From the NCBI RefSeq assembly GCF_018881855.1, contig NZ_JACVPN010000001.1, positions 868,001-932,000 on the forward strand: a stretch of DNA of 64,000 nt. Reading direction: 5' to 3'. Source of the stretch: Polynucleobacter sp. MWH-Berg-3C6 (GTDB taxonomy: Bacteria; Pseudomonadota; Gammaproteobacteria; Burkholderiales; Burkholderiaceae). The notes beneath the pieces were generated by a model. It was not told the origin of the DNA, ran no database searches, and was given only the letters and a program-made list of their open reading frames with translations. Made by a program: the position numbers and the translations under genes. This document shows, one piece after another, positions 27,332 to 36,681 of the stretch. Numbering within the stretch: the stretch's first letter is position 1; the number at the start of each line of letters is the position of its first letter.

Positions 27332-30300
27332 CGCTTTCTGAGCTATGTATTAGACGCCCCGTAATGACGGTATTGCTGTCTATTGCAACCGTGATTGCCG
27401 GAAGCGTTGCCTATTTCAAGATTCCAGTAGCCGCTCTTCCTAGCTTCAACACGCCAGTGATTTCTGTATCGGCCAGCTTACCTGGCGCTTCACCAGAAAT
27501 CATGGCCTCGGCTGTTGCGCTTCCGCTAGAAAAAGAATTTTCAACAATTGACGGTATCAAAGTCATTAGCTCTACCAACTCACTTGGTACAACGAGCGTT
27601 ACTCTTGAATTTACAAGCGATCGTGATATTGATAAAGCCGCAGTAGATGTGCAGGCTGCACTCTTGCGAGCCCAACGGCGTTTACCAATTGAGATGACGG
27701 TACCCCCTTCGTATCGCAAGATTAATCCTGCCGATACCCCAGTATTAATTGTGCGGATGAGCTCTCCATCTATCAGCCTTTCTGACATGAATGCTTATGC
27801 AGAGAACCTGATGTCGCCAAACTTATCCACCATCACCGGAGTTTCTCAAGTGGTGGTGTATGGAGCAAAACGGTACGCAGTTCGAGTTAGCGTTAGGCCA
27901 GACGCCTTAGGTAATCGCAATATCACCATGGATGAGGTTGCTGCCGCGATCAATAAAGCCAATACTAATAGCCCTATTGGGACTCTCGATGGCCCCCGCC
28001 AACTCATCACCATATATGCCAATCCCCAATTAGTAACAGCTGAGGAATTTGGCAACCTGATCGTTGCACAGCGTAATGGATTTCCCATTTACCTTAAAGA
28101 TGTTGCCGACGTACAAGAAAGCTTTGAGGATGTGAAGACCTTTGCCTCAGCAAATGGTGAACGCTCCATTGCCATTGCCGTGCTGCGTCAACCGAATGCA
28201 AATACGGTTGAGGTTGTTGACTCCATTAAAAAACTGCTGCCTTCTCTCAAGGCACAAATGCCGGAATCTATTCAGCTAACACTGGTAAATGACCGCTCTC
28301 TTTCAATTATTGAGTCAATTCATGATGTCAATCTGACTCTATTGCTGACAATCGCGCTGGTTGTCTTGGTGATCTTCCTATTCCTAAAGCATGTATCTGC
28401 CACCATCATTCCATCCATTAGCTTGCCGATTTCTCTGATTGGCGCATTCTTTGTTTTCTACTTCTTAGACTACAGCCTAAATAACATCTCCTTGTTAGGC
28501 ATCACTCTTGCTGTTGGCTTAGTAGTAGATGATGCGATCGTAGTTCTAGAAAATATCATGCGTTACGTTGAAGAAGGCATGGACCCTTTAAAGGCCGCGT
28601 TAAAAGGTAGTAAAGAGGTTGGCTTTACGATCATCTCAATCTCTATCTCATTGGTAGCAGTTTTTATTCCGCTATTTTTCATGGCAGGCCCAATTGGTCT
28701 TCTCTTTAGAGAATTTGCCGTTGTGGTAACGCTCTCCATATTAGTCTCCGCAGTTGTCTCATTAACAGTAGTTCCAATGTTATGTAGCCGCTTTTTACCA
28801 AAACCTGGTCAGCATCCAAAAGAATACGGAATCACAAAGCAGTTTGATCGCGCATATGAATGGACTTTAAAAAAATATATTCACTTTTTAGATTTGGCCT
28901 TAGCGAACCGAAAGAGAGTGTTATTTGGTGCAATAGCTAGCTTTGTCATTACCATTCTTCTCTTTGTTTACAGCCCAAAAGGATTCTTTCCGGAGGAAGA
29001 CATTGGTCAGTTACGCGTGACGGTAGAGGCTTCTGAAGACACTTCCTTTAGCACCATGATGGCCCTTCAAGAACAGGCTGCGAAAGTTGTAGATAGCGAC
29101 CCCAATGTTGCAACCTCAATCTCGATTCTTGGCGGCGGCCAAAGCTCAGGTCGTAATACCGGAAGATTCTTCATCATTCTGAAGCCCAAGGACGAGCGCC
29201 AAAAAATGAGCAAGGTCATGGAGGGACTTAGATCCAAGTTTAAAGAAATTCCTGGCATTCAGGTCTACATGAGCCCCGTACAAAATCTGCAACTAGGAGG
29301 TCGAAGCAGTAAAAGCCGCTATCAATTTACCCTCCAAAGCGTTGGCTTTGAAGGTGTCAATGAATGGGCTGAGAAATTACTGCAAAAAATGCGCGCCGAT
29401 CCAATTTTCAAGGATGTGACTAGCGACTCTCAATTAAAGGGTTTGAACGTTAAAATTGAAATCGATCGTGAAAAAGCTGCCAGTGCGGGTGTATCCATCG
29501 CCGATATTCGTACCGCCCTCTACTCTTCTTTTGGTGAGCGGCAGGTTTCCACTATTTATACCCCGGTAAATACCTATTACGTCATTCTGGAAACAGCTGA
29601 GAGTGACCGTCAATTTGAAACAGACTTGAACAAGGTCTTCGTTCGAGGCAGGGCGACAGATAAATTGATTCCGCTATCCAGTCTGGCGAGCTTTGTCAGA
29701 ACTGTGGGGCCCACTGCAGTAAATCACCAGGGTCAGATTCCAGCGGTCACGATATCTTTTAACCTCGCTCCGGATGTTTTCTTAGGTGACGCAACTAAGG
29801 CAATAGATGGCTTTGTTAAGGCGGTTGATTTACCGCCTTCCATTATCACGAGTTATGGTGGCGATGCAGCTGTATTTAAAGACAATCAATCGGGTCAGGT
29901 CATTTTGCTATTGGCTGCACTAGGAGTGATTTATATCTTGCTGGGTGTTCTCTATGAAAGTTATATCCACCCCCTCACTATTTTGGCAGGTCTACCCTCT
30001 GCAGCGATTGGTGCAATTTTATCTCTACGAATCTTCGGATTTGAGCTAACCGTTGTAGCCTCAATCGGCATCTTGCTGCTCATTGGTATTGTGAAGAAAA
30101 ATGCGATTTTGATGATTGACTTTGCACTAGATGCGCAGCGTAATCAAGGTATGACTCCCGAAAAAGCGATTCGTGAAGCATGTATCTTGCGCTTTCGCCC
30201 AATCATGATGACGACGATTGCTGCTTTAATGGGCGCATTACCTATTGCGCTTGGCATCGGTGCTGGCGCAGAGTTACGGCAGCCTCTAGGTATTAGTGTT

Positions 30301-30426
30301 GCTGGTGGCCTCATCTTCTCCCAATTCGTCACTTTAATTATTACGCCTGTTATTTACCTTTACTTAGATAAATATGCTGGTAATGGTCCGATGGACATTC
30401 CCCCGTCTGTGCTCGAAGGAACTTAA
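27328..30426 (+). CDS. RND family multidrug efflux permease (HAE1 type)
   Basis: A 1032-residue inner-membrane proton antiporter of the AcrB/MdtB/MdtC superfamily. The N-terminus CIRRPVMTVLLSIATVIAGS is the typical first membrane segment. The TM4 proton-relay pair is in GLVVDDAIVVLENIMR, and the TM10 lysine is in GIVKKNAILMIDFAL. Two large periplasmic loops and twelve membrane segments fit the family. The substrate cannot be told from sequence. The stop overlaps the dnaQ start (TAATG), so pump and polymerase subunit messages are coupled. Confidence 0.93.
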   Translation: MTLSELCIRRPVMTVLLSIATVIAGSVAYFKIPVAALPSFNTPVISVSASLPGASPEIMASAVALPLEKEFSTIDGIKVISSTNSLGTTSVTLEFTSDRDIDKAAVDVQAALLRAQRRLPIEMTVPPSYRKINPADTPVLIVRMSSPSISLSDMNAYAENLMSPNLSTITGVSQVVVYGAKRYAVRVSVRPDALGNRNITMDEVAAAINKANTNSPIGTLDGPRQLITIYANPQLVTAEEFGNLIVAQRNGFPIYLKDVADVQESFEDVKTFASANGERSIAIAVLRQPNANTVEVVDSIKKLLPSLKAQMPESIQLTLVNDRSLSIIESIHDVNLTLLLTIALVVLVIFLFLKHVSATIIPSISLPISLIGAFFVFYFLDYSLNNISLLGITLAVGLVVDDAIVVLENIMRYVEEGMDPLKAALKGSKEVGFTIISISISLVAVFIPLFFMAGPIGLLFREFAVVVTLSILVSAVVSLTVVPMLCSRFLPKPGQHPKEYGITKQFDRAYEWTLKKYIHFLDLALANRKRVLFGAIASFVITILLFVYSPKGFFPEEDIGQLRVTVEASEDTSFSTMMALQEQAAKVVDSDPNVATSISILGGGQSSGRNTGRFFIILKPKDERQKMSKVMEGLRSKFKEIPGIQVYMSPVQNLQLGGRSSKSRYQFTLQSVGFEGVNEWAEKLLQKMRADPIFKDVTSDSQLKGLNVKIEIDREKAASAGVSIADIRTALYSSFGERQVSTIYTPVNTYYVILETAESDRQFETDLNKVFVRGRATDKLIPLSSLASFVRTVGPTAVNHQGQIPAVTISFNLAPDVFLGDATKAIDGFVKAVDLPPSIITSYGGDAAVFKDNQSGQVILLLAALGVIYILLGVLYESYIHPLTILAGLPSAAIGAILSLRIFGFELTVVASIGILLLIGIVKKNAILMIDFALDAQRNQGMTPEKAIREACILRFRPIMMTTIAALMGALPIALGIGAGAELRQPLGISVAGGLIFSQFVTLIITPVIYLYLDKYAGNGPMDIPPSVLEGT

Positions 30427-31136
30427 TGCGCCAAGTCATACTCGATACCGAAACAACTGGGCTAAACCCCGCTACTGGTGACCGCATTATTGAAATTGGT
30501 TGCGTCGAAATGGTTGGTCGTCGTTTAACAGATCGTACTTTTCACTATTACATTAATCCAGAGCGAGATATCGATGCTGGTGCTTTTGCAGTTCATGGTC
30601 TATCACGTGAGTTTCTTTCTGATAAGCCAGTCTTCGCTAATATCGTTGAGCAACTCATCGAGTTTGTAGATGGCGCAGAAATCGTGATTCACAACGCAGC
30701 CTTTGACTTAGGCTTTCTCGATAATGAATTCGCCCTACTCAAGCGCCCACCATTTCGTAATTTAGCGGCCAAAATCACCGATACCTTACTAGATGCTCGT
30801 CAGATGTTCCCTGGTAAACGTAACTCTTTAGATGCGCTGTGTGAGCGCTTTTCGATCAGCAACCAACATCGAACCTTGCACGGAGCGCTTTTGGATGCGC
30901 AGCTATTAGCTGAAGTCTACGTTTCAATGACAAGAGGTCAAGAGGATCTATCGATCGATCTGATTGATTACACTGTTGGCGCAGACGCATCTGGACATAC
31001 AAAAGCCTTACCCACAGATTTCAAAATACTCACAGCTAGCGAAGATGATCTCGCGCAGCACGAAAAGATTCTTGCAGAGATCGCAAAAGCAAGTAAAAAG
31101 GACTCCGTATGGAGCCCTTTAAATACCGCTTCTTAA
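30426..31136 (+). CDS. dnaQ: DNA polymerase III epsilon subunit (proofreading exonuclease)
   Basis: The 3'-5' exonuclease that proofreads for the replicative polymerase. Exo I carries D7 and E9 in ILDTETTGLNP. Exo II is in VIHNAAFDLGFLDNEF and Exo III has the histidine/aspartate pair in LHGALLDAQLLAEVY. The C-terminal stretch after about residue 185 would bind the alpha subunit. Length is 236 residues. It begins in the last base of the RND permease gene and ends 8 bp before the convergent dehydrogenase gene. Confidence 0.96.
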   Translation: MRQVILDTETTGLNPATGDRIIEIGCVEMVGRRLTDRTFHYYINPERDIDAGAFAVHGLSREFLSDKPVFANIVEQLIEFVDGAEIVIHNAAFDLGFLDNEFALLKRPPFRNLAAKITDTLLDARQMFPGKRNSLDALCERFSISNQHRTLHGALLDAQLLAEVYVSMTRGQEDLSIDLIDYTVGADASGHTKALPTDFKILTASEDDLAQHEKILAEIAKASKKDSVWSPLNTAS

Positions 31137-31144
31137 GACCTGAT

Positions 31145-32236
31145 TTAGATAGCGGCAGCAATCGCCTTACCTAGATCGTCCGTCTTTGCTGTGCCACCAA
31201 TATCTGGTGTTAATGGGGCGTGCCCAGGGCCAGCGATGAGAACCTTTTCAATTGCACTGAAAATAGCCTTGCCCGCCTCTGGATAACCAAGGTGATCAAG
31301 CATCATCGCCCCGCTCCAAATTTGACCAATCGGATTAGCAATCATCTTGCCGTAGATATCAGGGGCTGAACCATGAACCGGTTCAAACAATGATGGGAAT
31401 TTACCTTCTGGGTTAATACTGCCAGACGGTGCAACTGCAATCGTGCCGGTACATGCTGGACCCAAGTCAGAGAGAATATCGCCGAACAGGTTGCTAGCAA
31501 CAACCACATCAAAACGATCAGGATTCATTACAAAGTGTGCTGACAAAATATCAATGTGATATTTGTCGGTACGCACATCAGTAAATTTCTTGGACATCGC
31601 CTCTACGCGCTCATCCCAGTAAGGCATAGTGATTGCAATGCCATTGGATTTAGTGGCGGAGGTCAAATGTTTCTTAGGGCGGCTCTGAGCCAAATCATAG
31701 GCGTACTTCAAAATACGATCAACGCCCTGTCTAGTAAATACCGATTCTTGAATCACAAATTCGCGATCGGTATCAGGGAACATCTTGCCGCCTACGCTGG
31801 AATATTCACCCTCTGTGTTTTCACGCACAACGAAGAAATCGATATCACCTGGCTTGCGATTAGCTAAAGGGCAAGGAATGCCTGGCAATAAACGTACCGG
31901 ACGTAAATTAACGTATTGATCAAAGCCACGACGGAACTGAATTAAGCTCCCCCACAGAGAAACGTGGTCAGGTAGAACATCAGGCATACCAACAGCACCA
32001 AAAAAGATGGCATCGTATTTCATGAGTGTTTCAAACCAGTCATCTGGCATCATCTTGCCGTGCTTAAGATAGTAATCACAGCTAGCAAAATCAAAATGGT
32101 CGAACTGCATGCCTAGGCCAAATTTACGATTTGCAGCCTCAAGCGCACGCACACCCTCGGGCATGACTTCCTTACCGATGCCATCTCCAGGAATAACGGC
32201 AATTTTTGGGTTCTTGAAGATTTTTTTAGCGTTCAT
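31145..32236 (-). CDS. Tartrate/D-malate-type dehydrogenase of the isopropylmalate dehydrogenase family
   Basis: An NAD-dependent beta-hydroxyacid oxidative decarboxylase of 363 residues. The fold signature is clear: IAVIPGDGIGKEVMPEG at the N-terminus, the substrate-binding arginines in NLRPVRLLPG, RENTEGEYSSVGG, and the metal/NAD region NLFGDILSDLGPACTGTIAVAPS, then FEPVHGSAPDI. The DFFVVRENTEGEYSS stretch and overall pattern point to the tartrate dehydrogenase/D-malate dehydrogenase (TtuC/DmlA) branch rather than LeuB. The exact substrate is not decided. Confidence 0.85.
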   Translation of the reverse strand: MNAKKIFKNPKIAVIPGDGIGKEVMPEGVRALEAANRKFGLGMQFDHFDFASCDYYLKHGKMMPDDWFETLMKYDAIFFGAVGMPDVLPDHVSLWGSLIQFRRGFDQYVNLRPVRLLPGIPCPLANRKPGDIDFFVVRENTEGEYSSVGGKMFPDTDREFVIQESVFTRQGVDRILKYAYDLAQSRPKKHLTSATKSNGIAITMPYWDERVEAMSKKFTDVRTDKYHIDILSAHFVMNPDRFDVVVASNLFGDILSDLGPACTGTIAVAPSGSINPEGKFPSLFEPVHGSAPDIYGKMIANPIGQIWSGAMMLDHLGYPEAGKAIFSAIEKVLIAGPGHAPLTPDIGGTAKTDDLGKAIAAAI

Positions 32237-32292
32237 TGTTTATGTCTCAATCATTAGTGGTTCTATTTAATGCAATCGGGGTAATTTATACA

Positions 32293-32955
32293 CTAGCTGA
32301 TGGCACGTCGGATTTGATCTGGAGCAGACTTGCCACCCTTAGCAATTGAATCGCTATCGTACTCAGTGGTATTTTCAATCGTCTCCGGAGCGTCCTCCAG
32401 CATACGGATATTATCCTTCGGGCAGATGGGCGCCCCATAACTAGCCCATTTTTTAAGCAATGTGACCTCGTAACCACATTGACCACATTTGGCCTTACTA
32501 CGGCTTGCATTGCTGGGTCTGGGAGGCGGGAAAACGATAGCCTGGTGAGGATATGGGCCCAGTTCTTGACTAATCATCATGAGCTTCACGGTGAGCTCCT
32601 CAGTAGCATGAGCCATCCTAGCTGGTCCCTCTAGTCCAACGGTCTGAGCAATCCCTTTAAAGTCCTCTCCGTGGCCGCTAAAGCAGTCATCTACGGCATG
32701 ACATAGCTCATGCACCAAGGTATCGAGCAACTGCACTGGATCATCAATTTTGGGGGATATAAAGATCTCGTTAACGCCCCCACCAGAACGCTCCCTTGGC
32801 CAGCATTGGCCTAAGGTAGTTCTAGGGCTACTAGAGGCTGGGAAGCCACAGGAAACTCTTACTGGGGGGATGGCATAGCCAGCTTTGGAAAATACTGGCT
32901 CAAGGTGTCTAACGGCATCTTCAAGCCATGCTTCGCGAACAGAATGTTGCTTCAT
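32293..32955 (-). CDS. SprT-like zinc metallopeptidase-fold protein
   Basis: A 220-residue protein with start at 32955 (MKQHSVREAW); a longer open frame to 33183 would run into the divergent amidase gene. The zinc site HELCH (H82, E83, H86) lies in LLDTLVHELCHAVDD, preceded by NEIFISPKIDDPVQ. A C-terminal zinc ribbon has CGQCGYEV and a later CPK pair, as in SprT-like proteins. The cellular role of bacterial family members is poorly known; eukaryotic relatives (Spartan) cut DNA-protein crosslinks. Confidence 0.82.
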   Translation of the reverse strand: MKQHSVREAWLEDAVRHLEPVFSKAGYAIPPVRVSCGFPASSSPRTTLGQCWPRERSGGGVNEIFISPKIDDPVQLLDTLVHELCHAVDDCFSGHGEDFKGIAQTVGLEGPARMAHATEELTVKLMMISQELGPYPHQAIVFPPPRPSNASRSKAKCGQCGYEVTLLKKWASYGAPICPKDNIRMLEDAPETIENTTEYDSDSIAKGGKSAPDQIRRAIS

Positions 32956-33037
32956 CGATCTACTTACTTTGCGCAATTGAGGTGAGATTAAAAACGGTAA
33001 ATTGCGATCATACGCCACCAACCGTAGAATATGGCCT

Positions 33038-34348
33038 ATGAAAGATCTAGAAAGCCTCAGCGCATCCCAAGCAGTAAAAGCCCTGTCCAAAAGAGAGATT
33101 AAGGCAACCGATTTACTCCTATCCTGCTTAGACCGCATCGGCCAGCGAGAAAGCACCGTAAAGGCCTGGGTTAGCCTTGGCAAGGAGAATGCTTTAACTA
33201 GGGCAAAAGCACTCGATAAGGGGGCAATTCAGGGTCTGCTGCATGGCCTACCCATTGGGGTCAAGGATTTATTCGATACCTATGATCTGCCAACCGCCTA
33301 TGGGTCACCCATTTATCAAAATAACTATCCTAGTGCTGATGCGGTTTCAATCGCCTTAATGCGTCAAGCTGGCGGCATTATTTTAGGAAAGACCGTCACA
33401 ACAGAGTTCGCCTCTTTTAAGGGCGGCATCACTACCAACCCCCATAACAGCAAACACACTCCTGGAGGATCCTCTAGCGGCTCTGCAGCTGCAGTTGCTG
33501 ACTTCATGGTGCCATTGGCTACCGGCAGTCAGACTGCTGGATCGATTATTCGTCCAGCATCTTATTGCGGCGTAGTTGGTTTTAAGCCGAGTCTTGGCAA
33601 AGTGAGTATCGCTGGTGCCAAAAGCCTATCGATATCAATGGATGTACTAGGCTGTTTTGGCCGCAGCGTAGAAGACGTTGCTCTGGGTATTGCAGCCATG
33701 AGTGGAGATCATGGACTTGCTACGGTCAATGAACTTCATAACAAACCTAGAATCGGTATTTGTAAAACAGCTAATTGGTCACATGCTCAAAAAGAAACTG
33801 CGACTGCATTAGCTGTTGCAAGACATGCAGCGGAATCGATTTGCAAAGGAACGGTTGGCGATCAAAAACTACCGAAGGCATGTGATGGTTTAACACAAGC
33901 CCAAACTAATATCATGATGTCGGAAATGTCCCGCAGCCTACTTTTTGAACGCGTCCACTATCCCAAGAAAATCAATCCCTTAATTAGTAAATTACTAAAT
34001 GATGGTGCTCAAATTAGCTATGAGCAATACGCCAAAGATCTACACATGGTGGAACGTGCCAAAGCCTCAGTTGCAGATCTCTTTAGCAATGAGATTGATA
34101 TCTTGATTGCGCCGAGCGCCACAGGGGAAGCGCCGCTGATTAAAGATGGTACAGGCGATCCTATTTTTTGCAGAGACTGGAGCATGCTTGGACTACCATG
34201 TATCAACATCAATGTAGCTAGTGGACCCAATGGGCTACCAGTAGGCGTACAACTAATTGCAGGCCCAGGTAAAGATCATTTCTTACTAAGTGCAGCCAGG
34301 GCATTCGCGCTAGCATTACCTGATCCTGTATTAAGGGATCAGGCTTAA
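33038..34348 (+). CDS. Amidase-signature family hydrolase
   Basis: A 436-residue hydrolase of amide bonds. The start at 33038 (MKDLESLSAS) is chosen over 33002 because it aligns with the family N-terminus and leaves room for a promoter. The catalytic triad is K76 (GVKDLFDTYD), the cis-serine in PGGSSSGSAAA (about 145-147), and the nucleophile S169 in TGSQTAGSIIRPA. Both GatA and free amidases share these; no gatB or gatC is adjacent, so this is probably a catabolic amidase. It is divergent from the SprT-like gene, with 82 bp between starts. Confidence 0.87.
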   Translation: MKDLESLSASQAVKALSKREIKATDLLLSCLDRIGQRESTVKAWVSLGKENALTRAKALDKGAIQGLLHGLPIGVKDLFDTYDLPTAYGSPIYQNNYPSADAVSIALMRQAGGIILGKTVTTEFASFKGGITTNPHNSKHTPGGSSSGSAAAVADFMVPLATGSQTAGSIIRPASYCGVVGFKPSLGKVSIAGAKSLSISMDVLGCFGRSVEDVALGIAAMSGDHGLATVNELHNKPRIGICKTANWSHAQKETATALAVARHAAESICKGTVGDQKLPKACDGLTQAQTNIMMSEMSRSLLFERVHYPKKINPLISKLLNDGAQISYEQYAKDLHMVERAKASVADLFSNEIDILIAPSATGEAPLIKDGTGDPIFCRDWSMLGLPCININVASGPNGLPVGVQLIAGPGKDHFLLSAARAFALALPDPVLRDQA

Positions 34349-34381
34349 GATAGTTACTATACGACTGAAGTTATTAATGAT

Positions 34382-35359
34382 TTAGTCGAGCGTAATATTG
34401 GCAGACTTGATTGCCTTATTCCAATATGGGAGCTCTTTCTTAACCAACGCCTCAGTTGCAGCAGGAGTTAAATAACGCAACTCCACTCCAGCTGCATCAG
34501 CACGCTCTTTCACTTCAGGCATTGCCAAACTCTTTTTAACGGAATCTGTCAGCTTAGCAATCACTGGAGCTGGTGTTCCGGCGGGTGCAAATAAACCTAC
34601 CCAAGACTCTAGCTGGAAGGATGGTAAACCAGCCTCAGCAGTAGTCGGTACATTAGGCATGCCTGGGTGACGATTCTTACCAGTCACTGCTAAGCCTTTC
34701 AGCTTGCCGCTTTGAACATGCTGCATTAATGATGGTGGCGTACTAATGAAAACCTGCACCTGACCCGCTAGAACATCCTGAATCGCTGGCCCCGATCCTT
34801 TGTATGGGACATGGACCATATCAACACCCGTAGTTTGCTTAAACATTTCAGTGCCAATGTGAGAGACGGAGCCGTTTCCTTGTGAAGCGTAATTAAGCTT
34901 CCCTGGATTGGCTTTTGCATACGCAATAAATTCTTTCAAATTATTGACAGGCACTGAAGGATGAACGGCGATCACATTTGTAGAAACAGTTAATAAAGCG
35001 ATAGGAGAAAAATCTTTAATCGGATCCCAGGGAAGCTTATCCATTAAAGCGGGATTACCTACGTGATAGCCGGAGTAAGAAATCAATAAAGTGTAGCCAT
35101 CCGGTTTTGAGTTTGCTACATATTGATAGGCAATGTTTCCACTTGCCCCTGGCTTGTTATCAACAACAACTGTTTGACCAATTACCCTTGTAAGCGGTTC
35201 ACTTAATAAGCGTGCAGAGGTATCAACCAATCCACCTGGAGGGTTTGGAACCACTAAACTAATTGGACGATCTGGGAAAGGCGCCGCTCCAGTAAGCTGC
35301 ACGGTCGTAGAAAGCGCAAGTGTCACCAATAATTTTTGGGCTAGATGAAATCTTTTCAT
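34382..35359 (-). CDS. Bug family tripartite tricarboxylate transporter substrate-binding protein
   Basis: A periplasmic solute-binding protein of the Bug (TctC) family, greatly expanded in Burkholderiales. The N-terminus is a signal peptide of about 25 residues ending TGAA. Typical stretches follow: FPDRPISLVVPNPPGGLVD, VVDNKPGASGNIA, HIGTEMFKQTTGVDMVHVPYKGSGPA and the LGLFAPAGTP-like VGLFAPAGTPAPV. Ligands are usually carboxylates. No tctA/tctB membrane genes are adjacent. It shares direction with the old yellow enzyme gene upstream (38 bp), so the two may be cotranscribed. Confidence 0.92.
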   Translation of the reverse strand: MKRFHLAQKLLVTLALSTTVQLTGAAPFPDRPISLVVPNPPGGLVDTSARLLSEPLTRVIGQTVVVDNKPGASGNIAYQYVANSKPDGYTLLISYSGYHVGNPALMDKLPWDPIKDFSPIALLTVSTNVIAVHPSVPVNNLKEFIAYAKANPGKLNYASQGNGSVSHIGTEMFKQTTGVDMVHVPYKGSGPAIQDVLAGQVQVFISTPPSLMQHVQSGKLKGLAVTGKNRHPGMPNVPTTAEAGLPSFQLESWVGLFAPAGTPAPVIAKLTDSVKKSLAMPEVKERADAAGVELRYLTPAATEALVKKELPYWNKAIKSANITLD

Positions 35360-35397
35360 AAGGGTCTCCTAGAATTTTTATCTGTATTGTGACTAGT

Positions 35398-36519
35398 TTA
35401 TCGCTGTCCTACTTTAACGCTTCCGAATACCGCCTGGGCCTCTCTTGGTAAACAACGCCAGTAACGCTCGTTTGCAGTCACCGTGGCACCCAAGGCGGCA
35501 GCAGCCTCCCATCCCCAGCGTGGTTTGTAGAGAAAGGCTCTGGCCAATGCGATCAGGTCGGCATCGCCAGCTTGCAAGATTGCTTCAGCTTCATGTGGAT
35601 CGGTAATCAAACCCACTGTCATGGTTGGTATGCCTGATTGTTCTTTAACAATCTTTGCAAAAGGCACTTGATATCTTGGTCCTAAAGCAATTTTTTGTTT
35701 GGGAGAAATGCCACCAGAAGAAATATGGACAAAATTACAACCCAAGGGCTTGAGCTGTTTTGCAAAATTCGCAGTCTCTTCTGGGGTCCAGCCACCCTCA
35801 ATCCAATCACTCGCAGAAATACGAATTCCCAAGACGCCTTGATATGCGGCTCTTACTGCAGCAAATAACTCCAATGGAAATCGAATGCGGTTTTCAAATG
35901 ATCCGCCGTATTCATCCGAACGCTGATTTGCAATTGGTGACAAAAACTGATGAAGTAAGTAGCCATGAGCACCATGCAGCTCAATGCCATCGACACCAAT
36001 GCGCTCTGAACGTTTTGCTGCAACGACAAAGTCTTCAATCAATTGCTTCAGTTCAGCTTTGGATAACTCATGTGGAAGACGCTCACCTTCAAGCTGAGGA
36101 ATTGCTGAAGGTGCCAAAGTTTCCCAGCCGCCCTGATCAGCCGTTAATAATTGACCGCCATCCCAAGGAGTTGCGCTCGATGCTTTGCGTCCTGCATGAG
36201 CAAGTTGAATAAATACTGGAATTGCAGGCGCCAACTTACGGGCACGACTTAATTTATCTTTAAGGGCAGCTTCGGTGCGGTCATCCCATAAACCTAAACA
36301 TGCAGGAGTAATTCGACCTTCAGGTGTGACGCCCGTTGCCTCAATGATGAATAAAGAAGCGCCGCTATTGAGTAAGTTACCCCAATGCATCAAATGCCAA
36401 TCTGTAGCCTCACCATTATTTGCTGAGTATTGGCACATCGGGGCAACCACAATGCGGTTAGCCAATTCCAGTGGTCCACGTGGCGAACTCAGGGTGTAGC
36501 TGGAGAACAAAAGACTCAT
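35398..36519 (-). CDS. NADH:flavin oxidoreductase, old yellow enzyme family (YqjM/XenA-like)
   Basis: An FMN-dependent ene-reductase of 373 residues in a TIM barrel. Family landmarks are RIVVAPMCQYSA (with the cysteine that tunes FMN in the YqjM/XenA class), FIQLAHAGRKA, ELHGAHGYLLHQFLSP with the substrate-binding His pair, NQRSDEYGGSFENR, and the phosphate-binding DLIALARAFL near the end. The physiological substrate is unknown. It lies just upstream of the Bug protein gene. Confidence 0.92.
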   Translation of the reverse strand: MSLLFSSYTLSSPRGPLELANRIVVAPMCQYSANNGEATDWHLMHWGNLLNSGASLFIIEATGVTPEGRITPACLGLWDDRTEAALKDKLSRARKLAPAIPVFIQLAHAGRKASSATPWDGGQLLTADQGGWETLAPSAIPQLEGERLPHELSKAELKQLIEDFVVAAKRSERIGVDGIELHGAHGYLLHQFLSPIANQRSDEYGGSFENRIRFPLELFAAVRAAYQGVLGIRISASDWIEGGWTPEETANFAKQLKPLGCNFVHISSGGISPKQKIALGPRYQVPFAKIVKEQSGIPTMTVGLITDPHEAEAILQAGDADLIALARAFLYKPRWGWEAAAALGATVTANERYWRCLPREAQAVFGSVKVGQR

Positions 36520-36552
36520 GGGATACCTTAAAAAGCGGAAATTAGTCCAAAA

Positions 36553-36581
36553 TTACGAAAATGATTCTAAAGCGATAAAAT
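36553..36581 (+). promoter_or_regulatory. Candidate sigma-70 promoter for mmsA
   Basis: TTACGA (36553-36558) and TAAAAT (36576-36581) are 17 bases apart. The -10 matches five of six; the -35 only three of six. The leader to the mmsA ATG at 36682 would be about 95 nt. Weak but the only decent pair in this gap. Confidence 0.35.
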
Positions 36582-36681
36582 ACTCTAAAAGCAGAATAAA
36601 CGAGACAAAGAAGTCTTGCTGACCCAGCGGTTGGTAGACCTCAGATACCAAAACCTATCAACGAAATAAGCAGACGAGATT

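Noticed and set aside
27411-27788. 125-codon minus-strand frame inside the RND permease gene
   Set aside because: Antisense shadow; the permease on the plus strand is clearly the real gene.
34319-34343. 8-bp inverted repeat CCTGATCC/GGATCAGG at the 3' end of the amidase gene
   Set aside because: Lies within the coding sequence and has no T-run after it; too weak to call a terminator.
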